Shown here one piece after another: positions 31,296 through 40,494 of a stretch of 64,000 bases of DNA. Position 1 is the first letter of the stretch. The number at the start of each line of letters is the position of its first letter. A program made the translations under genes and the position numbers. The notes under the pieces were generated by a model, which was given only the letters and a program-made list of their open reading frames with translations, was not told the origin of the DNA and searched no databases. The DNA comes from Microbulbifer sp. TB1203 (GTDB taxonomy: Bacteria > Pseudomonadota > Gammaproteobacteria > Pseudomonadales > Cellvibrionaceae): contig NZ_CP116899.1 of assembly GCF_030997045.1 (NCBI RefSeq), positions 4,364,001 through 4,428,000 on the forward strand, read 5' to 3'.

Positions 31296-32555
31296 ATGAT
31301 GAGAATCTCCACCTCCGTGGGGCTGGTCTGTGCCGGCCTGTGGCTGGCCAGCGGTGCGCAAGGCAGCGACGATAACCAGAACCAGCTCAACCAAAACAGT
31401 GAATTCAATAGCAAGGCCGAACTACCCGTCCAGGGCGAAGCCGTGTCCTCGTTCTGGGAAAACCTGGAAATAGGCGGCCGCGTGCAATTGGATTACAACC
31501 AATTCGACGGCGCCTATAACGCCACTAACGAGGGCCGTACCGGTTCCAACCTCTTCCCCCGGCGGGTGCGGGCGTATATCGAATCCGAGCAGGGCGACTG
31601 GGACTACAAGCTGCTGATGGACTTCGCCGAAGAGGCGGAGATCGTTATGGCGCGGCTGCGCTACAGCGGCTTCGATGGCGGCCCCACAATCCAGCTCGGC
31701 AAGCTGCGCGAGGATATCTCACTGGAGGCCCTGTCCAGCAGCAAGTACCTGGTGATGATCGAGCGCAACAGTCTGGCAAACACCGTGTCCCCCTATTTCC
31801 GCTGGGGCGCCTCTGCCTACCAGTATTTCCCTTCCAGCGGCCTGCGCTATGCCTTCGGCGTATACAAGAACGACGCCTTCGGCGGCAGCGGCGAGGACGA
31901 CTACGAAGACCTCGACTACGCCGGCAGCGGCCGCCTGACCTGGGCGCCCTGGCGCGATCCGGGTCGGGTGCTGCACCTGGGACTCTGGGGCTCCTACCGG
32001 GAAATGTCCGGCGATGAGCTGAGTCCCGCCTGGGCCAGGGGCGAGGTGCGCGAGACGCCGGTGCGGCTGGTGGATTACGCCGCTGGCGGCACCCCCGTGG
32101 CAGTGGATCACCTGACCCAGCAGGGCCTGGAACTGGCGGCCCAGTGGCAGGGCACGCTGTTGCAGGCGGAATACGCCCGCCGCGAATTGAATACCACCGA
32201 CAGTGCATCGCCGCTGGATGGAGAGGACTTCGACGGCTACTCCCTGACCCTGAGCCACTTCCTCACCGGCGAGACCCGGGAATACAGCGCGGGTCAGGGC
32301 GTCTTCAAGCAGCCCGCCGGAGTGCGCAATGCCTGGGAGGTGGCGACCCGCAGTTCGCGGGTGAACGCCAGCAGTGCCACCCAGGGTACCGACGTCACCA
32401 CCCACACCCTGGGCGTTTCCTACTACTACGACCCCAGCATCAAATTCGCGCTCAACCTGGTGCGCTCCCGGGTCAGCGGCCCCGGCGCATTCGCGCTGGT
32501 GGGCGAGGAGCGCGATGGCAATTCCCTGGTGCTGCGCGCCCAGTATCTGTTCTAG
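31296..32555 (+). CDS. OprP/OprO-family porin
   Basis: 419 residues with a cleavable signal (STSVGLVCAGLWLASGAQG) and an outer-membrane beta-barrel ending in Phe (LRAQYLF). ENLEIGGRVQLDYNQFDGAY, YIESEQGDWDYKLLMDFAEE and LGKLREDISLE match the phosphate-selective porin O/P family. Position directly before tctCBA suggests it admits tricarboxylates, as OpdH does beside tctCBA in Pseudomonas, though OpdH is OprD-type. ATG 31296 or 31299 (MM). Cotranscription with tctC is likely (57-base gap). Confidence 0.82.
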   Translation: MMRISTSVGLVCAGLWLASGAQGSDDNQNQLNQNSEFNSKAELPVQGEAVSSFWENLEIGGRVQLDYNQFDGAYNATNEGRTGSNLFPRRVRAYIESEQGDWDYKLLMDFAEEAEIVMARLRYSGFDGGPTIQLGKLREDISLEALSSSKYLVMIERNSLANTVSPYFRWGASAYQYFPSSGLRYAFGVYKNDAFGGSGEDDYEDLDYAGSGRLTWAPWRDPGRVLHLGLWGSYREMSGDELSPAWARGEVRETPVRLVDYAAGGTPVAVDHLTQQGLELAAQWQGTLLQAEYARRELNTTDSASPLDGEDFDGYSLTLSHFLTGETREYSAGQGVFKQPAGVRNAWEVATRSSRVNASSATQGTDVTTHTLGVSYYYDPSIKFALNLVRSRVSGPGAFALVGEERDGNSLVLRAQYLF

Positions 32556-32612
32556 GAGGCAGCCATGATTTCATTTCCAAGTCCGGCAAGGACCATTAAG
32601 GGGAAAACAACC

Positions 32613-33599
32613 ATGCCGATAAGAATGCCACTCAAGCTGTTCGCCGCTGCGGCTCTGACACTGGTTTCCAGCATGGCCATGGCCTTTGAGCCGCAGGGCA
32701 AGGTCGAATGTCTGGCGCCCGCCGATCCCGGTGGCGGCTGGGATTTCACGTGTCGCAGTATTGGCAAGGTGCTCGAGGATCTCCATCTGGTGCCGCGCAA
32801 TGTCCAGACCATCAACATGGCGGGGGCCGGTGGCGGGGTCGCCTATGCCCACACGGTGAGCAAGCGGGCCGGTGACGAGCAACTGCTGGTCGCCGCCTCC
32901 ACCGCGACCACCACGCGTCTTGCCCAGGGGCAGTTCCACGGGATGAACGCCGACATGGTCAACTGGATCGGCGCCGTGGGAGCCGATTACGGGATCATCG
33001 CTGTGTCGAGGGATTCCAAGTACCGGGATCTGCCGGCACTGATGGAGGCGCTCAAGAAAGACCCGCGCAGCGTCAAGTTTGCCGGTGGTAGCGCCAAGGG
33101 TGGCTGGGACCACCTCAAGGTGCTGATCGCCGCTCAGGCGGCTGGGGTCGAGAAGCTGCCGCGTATCCCCTACCTGTCGTACAACAACGGTGGTGAGGCC
33201 ATGACCCAGGTGATCGGCGGCCATGTGGATGCCTTTACCGGCGATATCTCCGAGGCCCAGGGCTTCATGAAATCCGGCGATTTGCGTGTGCTGGCCGTAC
33301 TCTCCGAAAAACGCCTGCCCGGCGATTTCTCCGACATCCCCACCGCCCGCGAGCAGGGGATCGATGCGCTGGGCCCCAACTGGCGTGGTTTCTACATGCC
33401 GGCGGATGTCTCGGATGAGGCCAAGCAGTATTGGATCGATGCCATGGATACCGTCTACGACAGCGAGGAGTGGCAGGGCATCATGACCCGGAACGGCTTG
33501 ATGCCCTTCCACATGAGCGCCGGCCAGTTCGAGAACTTCGTCAAGTCGCAGATTCAATCCATTGAAGACCTGTCCAAAGACATAGGGTTGATTCGGTAA
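32613..33599 (+). CDS. tctC: tripartite tricarboxylate transporter binding protein TctC
   Basis: 328-residue periplasmic binding protein. Signal peptide PLKLFAAAALTLVSSMAMA, then VECLAPADPGGGWDFTCRSI (first ligand loop), AGAGGGVAYAH, GGSAKGGWDHLKVL (second loop) and the domain-closure region GGHVDAFTGDISEAQGFMKS. These are TctC family marks. ATG 32613 has AAGGGG nine bases upstream; an in-frame ATG at 32565 would add an unneeded tail. It binds citrate or a similar acid for the TctAB permease, with which it overlaps by one base. Confidence 0.9.
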   Translation: MPIRMPLKLFAAAALTLVSSMAMAFEPQGKVECLAPADPGGGWDFTCRSIGKVLEDLHLVPRNVQTINMAGAGGGVAYAHTVSKRAGDEQLLVAASTATTTRLAQGQFHGMNADMVNWIGAVGADYGIIAVSRDSKYRDLPALMEALKKDPRSVKFAGGSAKGGWDHLKVLIAAQAAGVEKLPRIPYLSYNNGGEAMTQVIGGHVDAFTGDISEAQGFMKSGDLRVLAVLSEKRLPGDFSDIPTAREQGIDALGPNWRGFYMPADVSDEAKQYWIDAMDTVYDSEEWQGIMTRNGLMPFHMSAGQFENFVKSQIQSIEDLSKDIGLIR

Positions 33600-34051
33600 T
33601 GACCTTCAACGACCGCATCTTCGGAGTCCTGATGATCGTCCTGGCCGTCGCGTACGGCTGGGGCGCCAGTCAATTCCCGGAGCCCTTCGGCGGGAGCGAA
33701 GCCGTCGGTCCCGATACCTTTCCCAGGCTATTGGCCGTGGTACTGGCGCTTTCGAGCCTGTATATGGTCGTGCGCCCCGATCCGGATAACGCCTGGCCGT
33801 GGAGCCGCACCGGGCTGGAGCTGATCATCGCCGTGGTGGTGCTGGTGCTCTACGCCATGCTGCTGCAGCCGTTGGGCTTCATCCTCAGTACCACCCTGGC
33901 GGTAGGCACGCTGTGCTGGCGCATGGGGGCGCGTCCGGCCAGGTCGTACGTCGCCGGAGCCGCCGCCGGCGTGGTGGTGTTCCTGCTGTTCAATTTCGCG
34001 CTCGACCTGTCGCTGCCGTTGGGTCTGCTCGAGTTCCTGGAGGTGAGCTGA
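33599..34051 (+). CDS. tctB: TctB small membrane subunit
   Basis: 150 residues, four hydrophobic segments (FGVLMIVLAVAYGWGAS, FPRLLAVVLALSSLYMVV, LELIIAVVVLVLYAMLL, SYVAGAAAGVVVFLLFNFAL) and the conserved GPDTFPRL. It is the poorly conserved small subunit of the tripartite tricarboxylate transporter. It overlaps tctC (TAATG) and tctA (TGATG) by one base on each side. Confidence 0.88.
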   Translation: MTFNDRIFGVLMIVLAVAYGWGASQFPEPFGGSEAVGPDTFPRLLAVVLALSSLYMVVRPDPDNAWPWSRTGLELIIAVVVLVLYAMLLQPLGFILSTTLAVGTLCWRMGARPARSYVAGAAAGVVVFLLFNFALDLSLPLGLLEFLEVS

Positions 34052-35592
34052 TGGAAACCATGGGCTTTCTGATCGACGGGTTCGGCGTGGCGCTGGCCCC
34101 GCACAACCTGATGTTCGCCCTGCTGGGGGCCTTCCTCGGCACCCTGATCGGGGGGCTTCCGGGGCTGGGGCCGGCCAATGGCGTGGCGATCCTGATTCCG
34201 CTGGCGTTCAGCCTGGGCCTGGCGCCGGAGACGGCGCTGATCATGCTCACCGCGGTCTATGCCGGTGCCATGTATGGCGGACGCATTTCCTCGATCCTGT
34301 TGAACATCCCCGGTGATGAGCCGGCCATGATGACCTGTCTGGACGGTTATCCCATGGCGCTCAAGGGCAAGGCCGCCGAGGCCCTGGCGATCTCCGCGGT
34401 CGCCTCGTTCATCGGCAGCCTGATCGCTACGGTCGGCTTGATTCTGCTGGCGCCGCTGTTGGCCAGGTTCGCGCTAACCTTCGGCCCGGCGGAGTATTTC
34501 GCGCTCTTCCTGCTGGCCTTCGCCACCCTGGGCGGGATCACCGGCAAGAATCCCATGAAGACGGTGGTCGCCGCGGCCATCGGCCTGATGATCGCCACCG
34601 TCGGCATCGATAACACCGGCGTCCAGCGCTTCACCTTCGGAATCCTGGAACTCTACGAGGGGGTGGACTTCATCATCGCCATCGTCGGCCTGTTCGCGAT
34701 CTCCGAGCTGCTGTTCTTCATCGAGGAGCGGGCCGGCGGCGGCAAGGCGAAGATGGTCGTCAACAAGCTGAAGCTGTCGTGGAAGGACATCCGCGAGATC
34801 ATGCCCTCGAGTATCCGCGGTGGGGTTCTTGGCTTCATCGCCGGGGTGCTGCCGGGCGCGGGCGCCTCATTGGGCAGTTTCATCAGTTATACCCTGGAGA
34901 AGCGGGTGCTGGGGCGCAAGGGCAACTTCGGCGAGGGCGACCCGCGTGGTGTCGCCGCTCCCGAAGCGGGCAACAATGGGGCCTCCAGCGGGGCCCTGGT
35001 GCCCATGCTGACGCTCGGCGTGCCGGGCAGCGGGACCACCGCCGTGCTGTTGGCGCTATTGGTCTCCTTGAACATTACACCGGGGCCGCAGATGTTCACC
35101 CAGAATGCGGATATCGTGTGGGGCGTGATCGCGGCGCTGCTGATCGGCAACTTCCTGTTGCTGGTGCTCAATATCCCGCTGGTGGGCATCTTCGTCCGGT
35201 TGCTGTCGGTACCGCCGATGTACTTGCTGCCGATCGTGACCATGGTCGCCTTCGTCGGCATCTACTCGATCAGCAACACCACCTTCGACCTGTACTTCAT
35301 GGTGGCCTTCGGGGTGGCCGGCTATGTGTTCCGCAAGCTGGAGATCCCCTTGGTGCCCATTATCCTCGGCCTGCTGTTGGGGCCGGAGATGGAAAAGAAC
35401 CTGGGACATGCCCTGGAGATCTCCGACGGCGACTGGACGGTGCTGTGGAGCAGCGGCCTGGCCATCAGCCTGTGGACCTTCGCTATCGCGGGGTTGGTCC
35501 TGCCGTATATCGTCGGCCCTATCCTGCGTCGCCGCATGATGGCGGGCACGGTGCCGGACGAGCCGGCCGGCGATTTTACGGGGAATGCCTGA
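34051..35592 (+). CDS. tctA: TctA large permease subunit
   Basis: 513 residues with about twelve transmembrane segments. The family motifs GTLIGGLPGLGPANGVAILI, YAGAMYGGRISSILLNIPGD (seen near residues 58-80) and the second half GVLPGAGASLGSFISYTLEK with GVAAPEAGNNGASSGALVPM are clear. It is the transport channel of the TctABC system, driven by an ion gradient. It starts METMGFLIDGFGVAL at ATG 34051. The downstream kinase/regulator pair probably controls the operon. Confidence 0.95.
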   Translation: METMGFLIDGFGVALAPHNLMFALLGAFLGTLIGGLPGLGPANGVAILIPLAFSLGLAPETALIMLTAVYAGAMYGGRISSILLNIPGDEPAMMTCLDGYPMALKGKAAEALAISAVASFIGSLIATVGLILLAPLLARFALTFGPAEYFALFLLAFATLGGITGKNPMKTVVAAAIGLMIATVGIDNTGVQRFTFGILELYEGVDFIIAIVGLFAISELLFFIEERAGGGKAKMVVNKLKLSWKDIREIMPSSIRGGVLGFIAGVLPGAGASLGSFISYTLEKRVLGRKGNFGEGDPRGVAAPEAGNNGASSGALVPMLTLGVPGSGTTAVLLALLVSLNITPGPQMFTQNADIVWGVIAALLIGNFLLLVLNIPLVGIFVRLLSVPPMYLLPIVTMVAFVGIYSISNTTFDLYFMVAFGVAGYVFRKLEIPLVPIILGLLLGPEMEKNLGHALEISDGDWTVLWSSGLAISLWTFAIAGLVLPYIVGPILRRRMMAGTVPDEPAGDFTGNA

Positions 35593-35668
35593 AGGGCGGT
35601 CTCTGAAATTGCACCCTACACCAAAGGCCATAATAACGCCGCTGCGCAAATATTGAGCAGGGGGTAGA

Positions 35669-37369
35669 ATGCAGCAGATATCCGCTTCCGGCCCGCCCAG
35701 GGGCAATATGGTGTTTTTCAGAAATCTCCCAACCGCGATCGCCGGCATGGGACCTTGGCGCATCCAGCGGCTGGAGTCCCGGCTGATCCTCTGGGTACTG
35801 GTGTTCAGCCTGCTGCAGGTGCTGCTCTTTGCCGGCGCCGGTCAATACCTGCTCGAGCGCAGCGTGCGCGAGGAGGCCGGGCGCAAGGCGCTGAACCTGG
35901 CGCGGCTGGTGGCGGAGTTGCCGCAGGTGCGCGAGGCGCTGGAGGCCGGGGTGGGGTCCGGCCGGGGCGACGCCCTGGCGGGTTTCATCGAAGGGTTGCG
36001 GCGGCAGACGGATGCAGACTTTATCGTCGTTGGCGATACCCGGCTGCGGCGCCTGGCTCACCCGAAGCCCGACCGCCTGGGCAAGACCATGCAGGGTGGC
36101 GACAGCCAGGAAGTGCTCGCCGGCCGTTCCATTATTTCCTCTGCCCGGGGTTCCCTGGGCTTTTCGGTGCGCGGCAAGGCGCCGGTGCGCGATGCCGAGG
36201 GCAGGGTAATCGGCCTGGTGTCCGTGGGCTTTCTCGACCGCTCGGTGGAATCCGTGCTCGCCGGCCGCTACCTGCAGTGGCTGCCCGCGGTGCTGGCGGT
36301 ACTGCTGGTGGGCGTGCTGGCCTCCCTGTGGATGGCCCGTCGGCTGCGCGCTGCCTTGTTCGGCTGGCAACCTCACGAAATCGCCCGCCTGTTCGCCGAA
36401 CAGAACGCCATTCTCGATACGGTGCGCTCGGGTATCGTCGCCCTGGACCCGGAGGGCTGGGTGCAGAAGAGCAACCGCCGGGCGCGGGAGCTGTTGGGGG
36501 TGAAGGCGCCCGCGGCGGGCGGCCTGCACCTGCGCGACCTGTTCCCCGATCAGGCGGAGTTCCTGCTCGAGAATGGGGAGCAGGTGCTGGACGGCGTGGA
36601 GGTTTTCGCCGCCGACCAGGAACTGGTGCTGTTCCGCCGGCCGCTGCGGGTGGCCGGGACGGTGCGCGGCCTCTTCCTCAGCTTCCGCCCCAAGGACGAG
36701 GTGGCCCAGGTGAGCCGGCAACTGGCCCAGGTGGAGGCGTTCGCCGAACTGTTGCGGGTACAGACCCACGACTACTCCAACAAGCTCAATACCCTGGGTG
36801 CCCTGGTCCAAATGGGCGCCTACGACAAGGCGGTGGATCTGATCGGCCTGGAGAGCCGGGGGCACCAGGCGGTGGTCAACCAACTGCTGGAAAGCGCCGG
36901 CGAGCCGCTGCTGGCGGGGCTGCTGCTGGGCAAATACCACAAGGCCAAGGAGCAGGGCGTGGTGTTCGAGGTGGCCGAGGAGAGCACCCTGGAGGGGATT
37001 TTGCCCGAGGTCCTGCTGGACCGTCTGGTGTCCATTCTCGGCAACCTGATCGACAATGCCATAGAGGCGGCGCGCAGCGGGCCGCAACGGCCACCCCGGG
37101 TACGGGTAACCTTCGACGACTTGGGGGATAGTCTGGTCTTCGACGTGGAGGACAGCGGCACCGGTCTGCACCCGGAGCGGCTCGAAACCCTGTTCCGCCC
37201 GGACTACTCCTCCAAATCCGGGCGCGAGCACGGGGTCGGGCTCTACCTGGTGAAAACCCACGTGAGCGCCCTCGGGGGCACCCTGGAAGTGGGCCAGGCG
37301 GACCTGGGCGGCGCCCGCTTCACCGTTTACCTGCCCCGCCCGCCGGAGGATGAGGAGACAGCGCCATGA
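35669..37369 (+). CDS. CitA/DcuS-type sensor histidine kinase
   Basis: 566 residues. Transmembrane segment 1 (LILWVLVFSLLQVLLFAGAG), a periplasmic Cache/PAS-like sensor of about 140 residues (DADFIVVGDTRLRRLAHPKP, GFSVRGKAPVRDAEGRVIG), transmembrane segment 2 (LPAVLAVLLVGVLASLW), a cytoplasmic PAS (AILDTVRSGIVALDPEGWVQ), a DHp His in THDYSNKLNTL (about residue 367) and an ATPase with NLIDNAIEAA and DSGTGL. Di/tricarboxylate sensors CitA and DcuS have this plan. The exact start is uncertain (ATG 35669 or 35708). It overlaps the regulator gene by 4 bases. Confidence 0.88.
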   Translation: MQQISASGPPRGNMVFFRNLPTAIAGMGPWRIQRLESRLILWVLVFSLLQVLLFAGAGQYLLERSVREEAGRKALNLARLVAELPQVREALEAGVGSGRGDALAGFIEGLRRQTDADFIVVGDTRLRRLAHPKPDRLGKTMQGGDSQEVLAGRSIISSARGSLGFSVRGKAPVRDAEGRVIGLVSVGFLDRSVESVLAGRYLQWLPAVLAVLLVGVLASLWMARRLRAALFGWQPHEIARLFAEQNAILDTVRSGIVALDPEGWVQKSNRRARELLGVKAPAAGGLHLRDLFPDQAEFLLENGEQVLDGVEVFAADQELVLFRRPLRVAGTVRGLFLSFRPKDEVAQVSRQLAQVEAFAELLRVQTHDYSNKLNTLGALVQMGAYDKAVDLIGLESRGHQAVVNQLLESAGEPLLAGLLLGKYHKAKEQGVVFEVAEESTLEGILPEVLLDRLVSILGNLIDNAIEAARSGPQRPPRVRVTFDDLGDSLVFDVEDSGTGLHPERLETLFRPDYSSKSGREHGVGLYLVKTHVSALGGTLEVGQADLGGARFTVYLPRPPEDEETAP

Positions 37370-38064
37370 CCTATTCGGTGGTGATCGTCGAAGACGAAAG
37401 TGAGGTGGCCAGCCTGTTGGCGGAGTACCTGCAGCGCGGCAACGATTTCCGGGTCACCGCCGTGGTGGGGGATCTGGCCGGCGGTCGCGCGCTGCTCGAG
37501 CGATACCAGCCGGATTTGCTGTTGCTGGACGTCTACCTGCCCGACGGCAGCGGCCTGGACCTGCTGGCGGAGCTGCGCGCCGCCGGCCACGGCTGCGAGG
37601 TCATGATGATCACCGCCGCCTCCGAGGTGGCGTCCCTGGAGCGTGCGCTGCAACTGGGAGCCTTCGATTTCCTGGTCAAGCCGGTGCTGTTGCAGCGCCT
37701 GGATCGTGCCTTGAATACCTTCCTGCAACGCCAACACCGCCTGCGCCAGGCGCCGTCGGTGACCCAGTCCGTCGCCGACGCCCTGTTTTCCCGGGAGGGA
37801 GATTCGGGGGAGGCCGTCGCCCCCAGGCAGGCACGCCTGCCCAAGGGCATCGATGCCCTCACCCTGTCCCGGCTGCGCGAAGCGCTGGCCGAATCGCCGC
37901 GGGACTTCCTCAGTGCCCAAGAAGTCGGCCAGCGCGCCGGTGTCAGCCGTTCCACCGCCCGTCGCTACCTGGAGTACCTGTTGCAGCGCCATGAACTGGA
38001 GGCCGACCACGCCTACGGCAGCATCGGCCGGCCCGAGCGCCGCTACCGGCCGGTGCCCGGCTAG
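37366..38064 (+). CDS. CitB/DcuR-type response regulator
   Basis: 232 residues. REC domain with phospho-acceptor Asp55 in LLLLDVYLPDG, acidic pair VIVEDESEV, Thr in MMITAASEV and Lys in FLVKPVLLQR. The C-terminal effector includes DFLSAQEVGQRAGVSRSTAR, a helix-turn-helix of the CitB/DcuR group. It is most probably the activator of the porin-tctCBA operon in response to citrate-like acids. It starts at ATG 37366, overlapping the kinase by 4 bases. Confidence 0.88.
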   Translation: MTYSVVIVEDESEVASLLAEYLQRGNDFRVTAVVGDLAGGRALLERYQPDLLLLDVYLPDGSGLDLLAELRAAGHGCEVMMITAASEVASLERALQLGAFDFLVKPVLLQRLDRALNTFLQRQHRLRQAPSVTQSVADALFSREGDSGEAVAPRQARLPKGIDALTLSRLREALAESPRDFLSAQEVGQRAGVSRSTARRYLEYLLQRHELEADHAYGSIGRPERRYRPVPG

Positions 38065-38160
38065 CCCGGTCTCAAGGAAGGACCAGAGGCTCGGCAGCAC
38101 CAGTAACAGCAGGTGCGCTAACGATGCGCTAACATAGACGCCCGGGATTTACGCTGTACA

Positions 38161-38556
38161 GTGGGAACACACTTGGAAGTTATCTCTTACTCCGTCGAAC
38201 TGCTTTCCTTTCTTTTTATTGTCGCGGTAGTCGCCGGTTTTCTGGATACCCTTGCGGGAGGCGGCGGGCTGATCGCAATACCGGCCCTGATGATGAGCGG
38301 TGTGCCGCCATTGGCCGCCCTGGGAACAAACAAGCTTCAGGGCAGTATGGGTACCGCTACTTCGACATTTATGTTGGTGAGAAAAAAGAAAATAAACCTG
38401 AAGGAAAACCGGCCGCTGATTTTTTCCGCTTTTGCCGGTGCTGTGGCGGGGACGGTGGCCGTTCAATTTATTAATGCCAGCATACTGTCCTTCGTGATTC
38501 CGGCGGTTTTGGGATTTATTGCGATTTATTTTCTGTTCTTCAATGGGCTGGTTTAA
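38161..38556 (+). pseudogene. truncated TSUP (TauE/SafE) permease
   Basis: 131 residues covering only the N-terminal half of a family normally about 250 residues long. Seen: FIVAVVAGFLDTLAGGGGLI, ALGTNKLQGSMGTATSTFML and IPAVLGFIAIYFLFFNGLV, the normal mid-protein point, followed directly by a stop. The second set of four transmembrane segments is absent from the following bases in any frame that I can see. The start is GTG 38161 or TTG 38173. Base composition is lower in GC than the surroundings. Best read as a 3'-truncated remnant, although a half-size transporter is conceivable. Confidence 0.75.
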
Positions 38557-38632
38557 GTTCGCTTGAGCAGAGGCTTAATAGAGGCCTGCCCCCCTGCCGG
38601 GAAATAAAACTACCCAGTCACTGCAGGTGTGT

Positions 38633-38638
38633 TATAGT
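38633..38638 (+). promoter_or_regulatory. candidate extended -10 for rhlE with long leader
   Basis: TATAGT preceded by TGT, an extended -10 pattern, about 210 bases before the rhlE ATG. If used, it gives an untranslated leader of roughly 200 bases, as is common for RNA helicase genes that autoregulate. No -35 is obvious. Confidence 0.35.
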
Positions 38639-38847
38639 GCCGCGGCTGGTGGCAACGCCAGCTGCGTCATCTGTAGGCCGGCGAGCCGTCGGCACCTTTC
38701 CGGAACTCTTCCGAGCTTCCTCTGAATTCCCCTACTGAATGCCGCACCGGGCCCGTGCAGTCAAGCTGCGCCGGCATGTTACGACAGCGGCAAATTGACC
38801 CCTGCGAAATTTACACTGCTGCCCTCGGGCGGTTGGGAAAACTTTAT

Positions 38848-40164
38848 ATGTTATTTGAAGATTTAGGGCTGGCTCCGGAGCTGGCCCGTGCGGTAGCTGA
38901 ACAGGGCTACGACAAACCCACGCCTATCCAGGCCCAGGCCATCCCCGTGGTAATGCGCGGCGGCGACGTGATGGCGGCGGCGCAGACCGGTACCGGCAAG
39001 ACCGCCGGTTTTACCCTGCCGCTGCTGCACCGACTGAAGGGCGGCAAGCCGGCGCGCAATAACGAAGTGCGCGCCCTGGTGCTGACCCCCACCCGCGAGC
39101 TGGCGGCCCAGGTGCACGACAATGTGCAGAGTTACGGCAAGTTCCTGCCGCTGCGTTCGGCGGTGGTATTCGGCGGAGTGAAGATCAATCCGCAGATGAT
39201 GAAGCTGCGCGGCGGTGTGGATCTGTTGGTTGCTACGCCGGGTCGCCTGCTGGATCTGTACAACCAGCGCGCGATCAATTTTGAAAAGCTGGAAGTGCTG
39301 GTACTGGATGAAGCCGATCGCATGCTGGATATGGGCTTTATCCACGATATCAAAAAGATCCTCGCGCGCCTGCCGAAAAACCGCCAGAACCTGATGTTCT
39401 CTGCGACCTTTTCCCCGGAAATCCGCCAACTGGCCAAGGGCCTGGTAAAGGACCCGGTGGAGATCGATGTGAGCCCGCGCAACACCGCCACGGAAACCGT
39501 GCAGCAGAAGCTGCACCCGGTGGACAAGACCCGCAAGACGGCGCTGCTCAGCCACCTGATCCGCGAGAACGGCTGGCACCAGGCGCTGGTGTTCAGCCGC
39601 ACCAAGCACGGTGCCAACAAACTGGTCAAACAGCTGGAGGCGGACCGTATCCGCGCCGCGGCGATCCACGGCAATAAGAGCCAGAACCAGCGCACCAAGG
39701 CTCTGGCGGATTTCAAGGCTGGCAAGGTGCAGATACTGGTGGCCACGGATATCGCCGCGCGCGGTATCGATATCGACCAGTTGCCCCAGGTGGTGAATTT
39801 CGATTTGCCCAATGTGCCGGAGGACTATGTGCACCGCATCGGCCGCACCGGTCGCGCCGGCGCTCAAGGGCAGGCGGTATCCCTGGTGAGCGCGGATGAA
39901 ATCAAGCAGTTGAAGGATATCGAGCGGCTGATCAAGAAACCGATTCCGCGGGAAGAGATCGATGGTTTTGAGCCGGGTCACTCGCTGCCGGCTTCCGGCG
40001 CGGCAAACCGCGGCCACGGTGACGGCGGGCGAGGCAGGCAGGGCGCCGGACCGGGGCGTGGGAACGGCAATAACGGGCAGCGACGCGACGGGCAGCAGCC
40101 GCGCGGCGATGCACAGCGTCCGCAACGGCGCAGAAGGCGGCCGGCACGCACGGAATCCGCATAA
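38848..40164 (+). CDS. rhlE: DEAD-box RNA helicase RhlE-like
   Basis: 438 residues. All DEAD-box motifs are present: Q-motif PTPIQAQAIPVV, I AAQTGTGKTAG, Ia PTRELAAQV, Ib TPGRLLD, II VLDEADRML, III SATF, IV ALVFSRT, V ATDIAARGID and VI HRIGRTGRAG. The tail is Gly/Arg/Gln-rich (about residues 385-438, ending RRRRPARTESA), typical of RhlE RNA-contacting tails. It unwinds RNA duplexes in ribosome assembly and turnover. ATG 38848 starts MLFEDLGL; longer in-frame starts are not supported by homology. Confidence 0.93.
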   Translation: MLFEDLGLAPELARAVAEQGYDKPTPIQAQAIPVVMRGGDVMAAAQTGTGKTAGFTLPLLHRLKGGKPARNNEVRALVLTPTRELAAQVHDNVQSYGKFLPLRSAVVFGGVKINPQMMKLRGGVDLLVATPGRLLDLYNQRAINFEKLEVLVLDEADRMLDMGFIHDIKKILARLPKNRQNLMFSATFSPEIRQLAKGLVKDPVEIDVSPRNTATETVQQKLHPVDKTRKTALLSHLIRENGWHQALVFSRTKHGANKLVKQLEADRIRAAAIHGNKSQNQRTKALADFKAGKVQILVATDIAARGIDIDQLPQVVNFDLPNVPEDYVHRIGRTGRAGAQGQAVSLVSADEIKQLKDIERLIKKPIPREEIDGFEPGHSLPASGAANRGHGDGGRGRQGAGPGRGNGNNGQRRDGQQPRGDAQRPQRRRRRPARTESA

Positions 40165-40494
40165 GAACCCATTGCAGATACTCTGTCTCGAATCAAGCTC
40201 ATACTGACTCGTCGTACCGGCGCAAGCCGGTATTCCGGTACCGGATCAAGTCCGGCATGACTTTCCTGCGCCGGAACGACAAAAGCAAGTTGTAGGGGCG
40301 GCCCATGCTGCGCGATTGGCAAAATCCGATCGCGAGGGCCGCTTCATACAGTACTGTTCAGACACATTCCAGAGCCTGCTCCAGGTCCCTCTCGCAGGGC
40401 GTGTACACTGAGAAAATCAGCTATCCTCGTTAACAGGTTGTATGCCCTTTATCACGCTCAGTGATAGGGAAGCAACGCCCTGTGTGAGGCCCAC
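40165..40494. repeat. 330-base gap with two palindromic repeats
   Basis: 40211-40280 is an inverted repeat whose ends GTCGTACCGGCGCA and TGCGCCGGAACGAC are complementary with one change; it contains nested CCGG hairpins. A second weaker unit spans about 40291-40345 (GGCGGCCCATG ... CGCGAGGGCCGC). Beyond these no gene is seen; the promoter of the following kinase operon should lie in 40380-40490. Confidence 0.65.
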
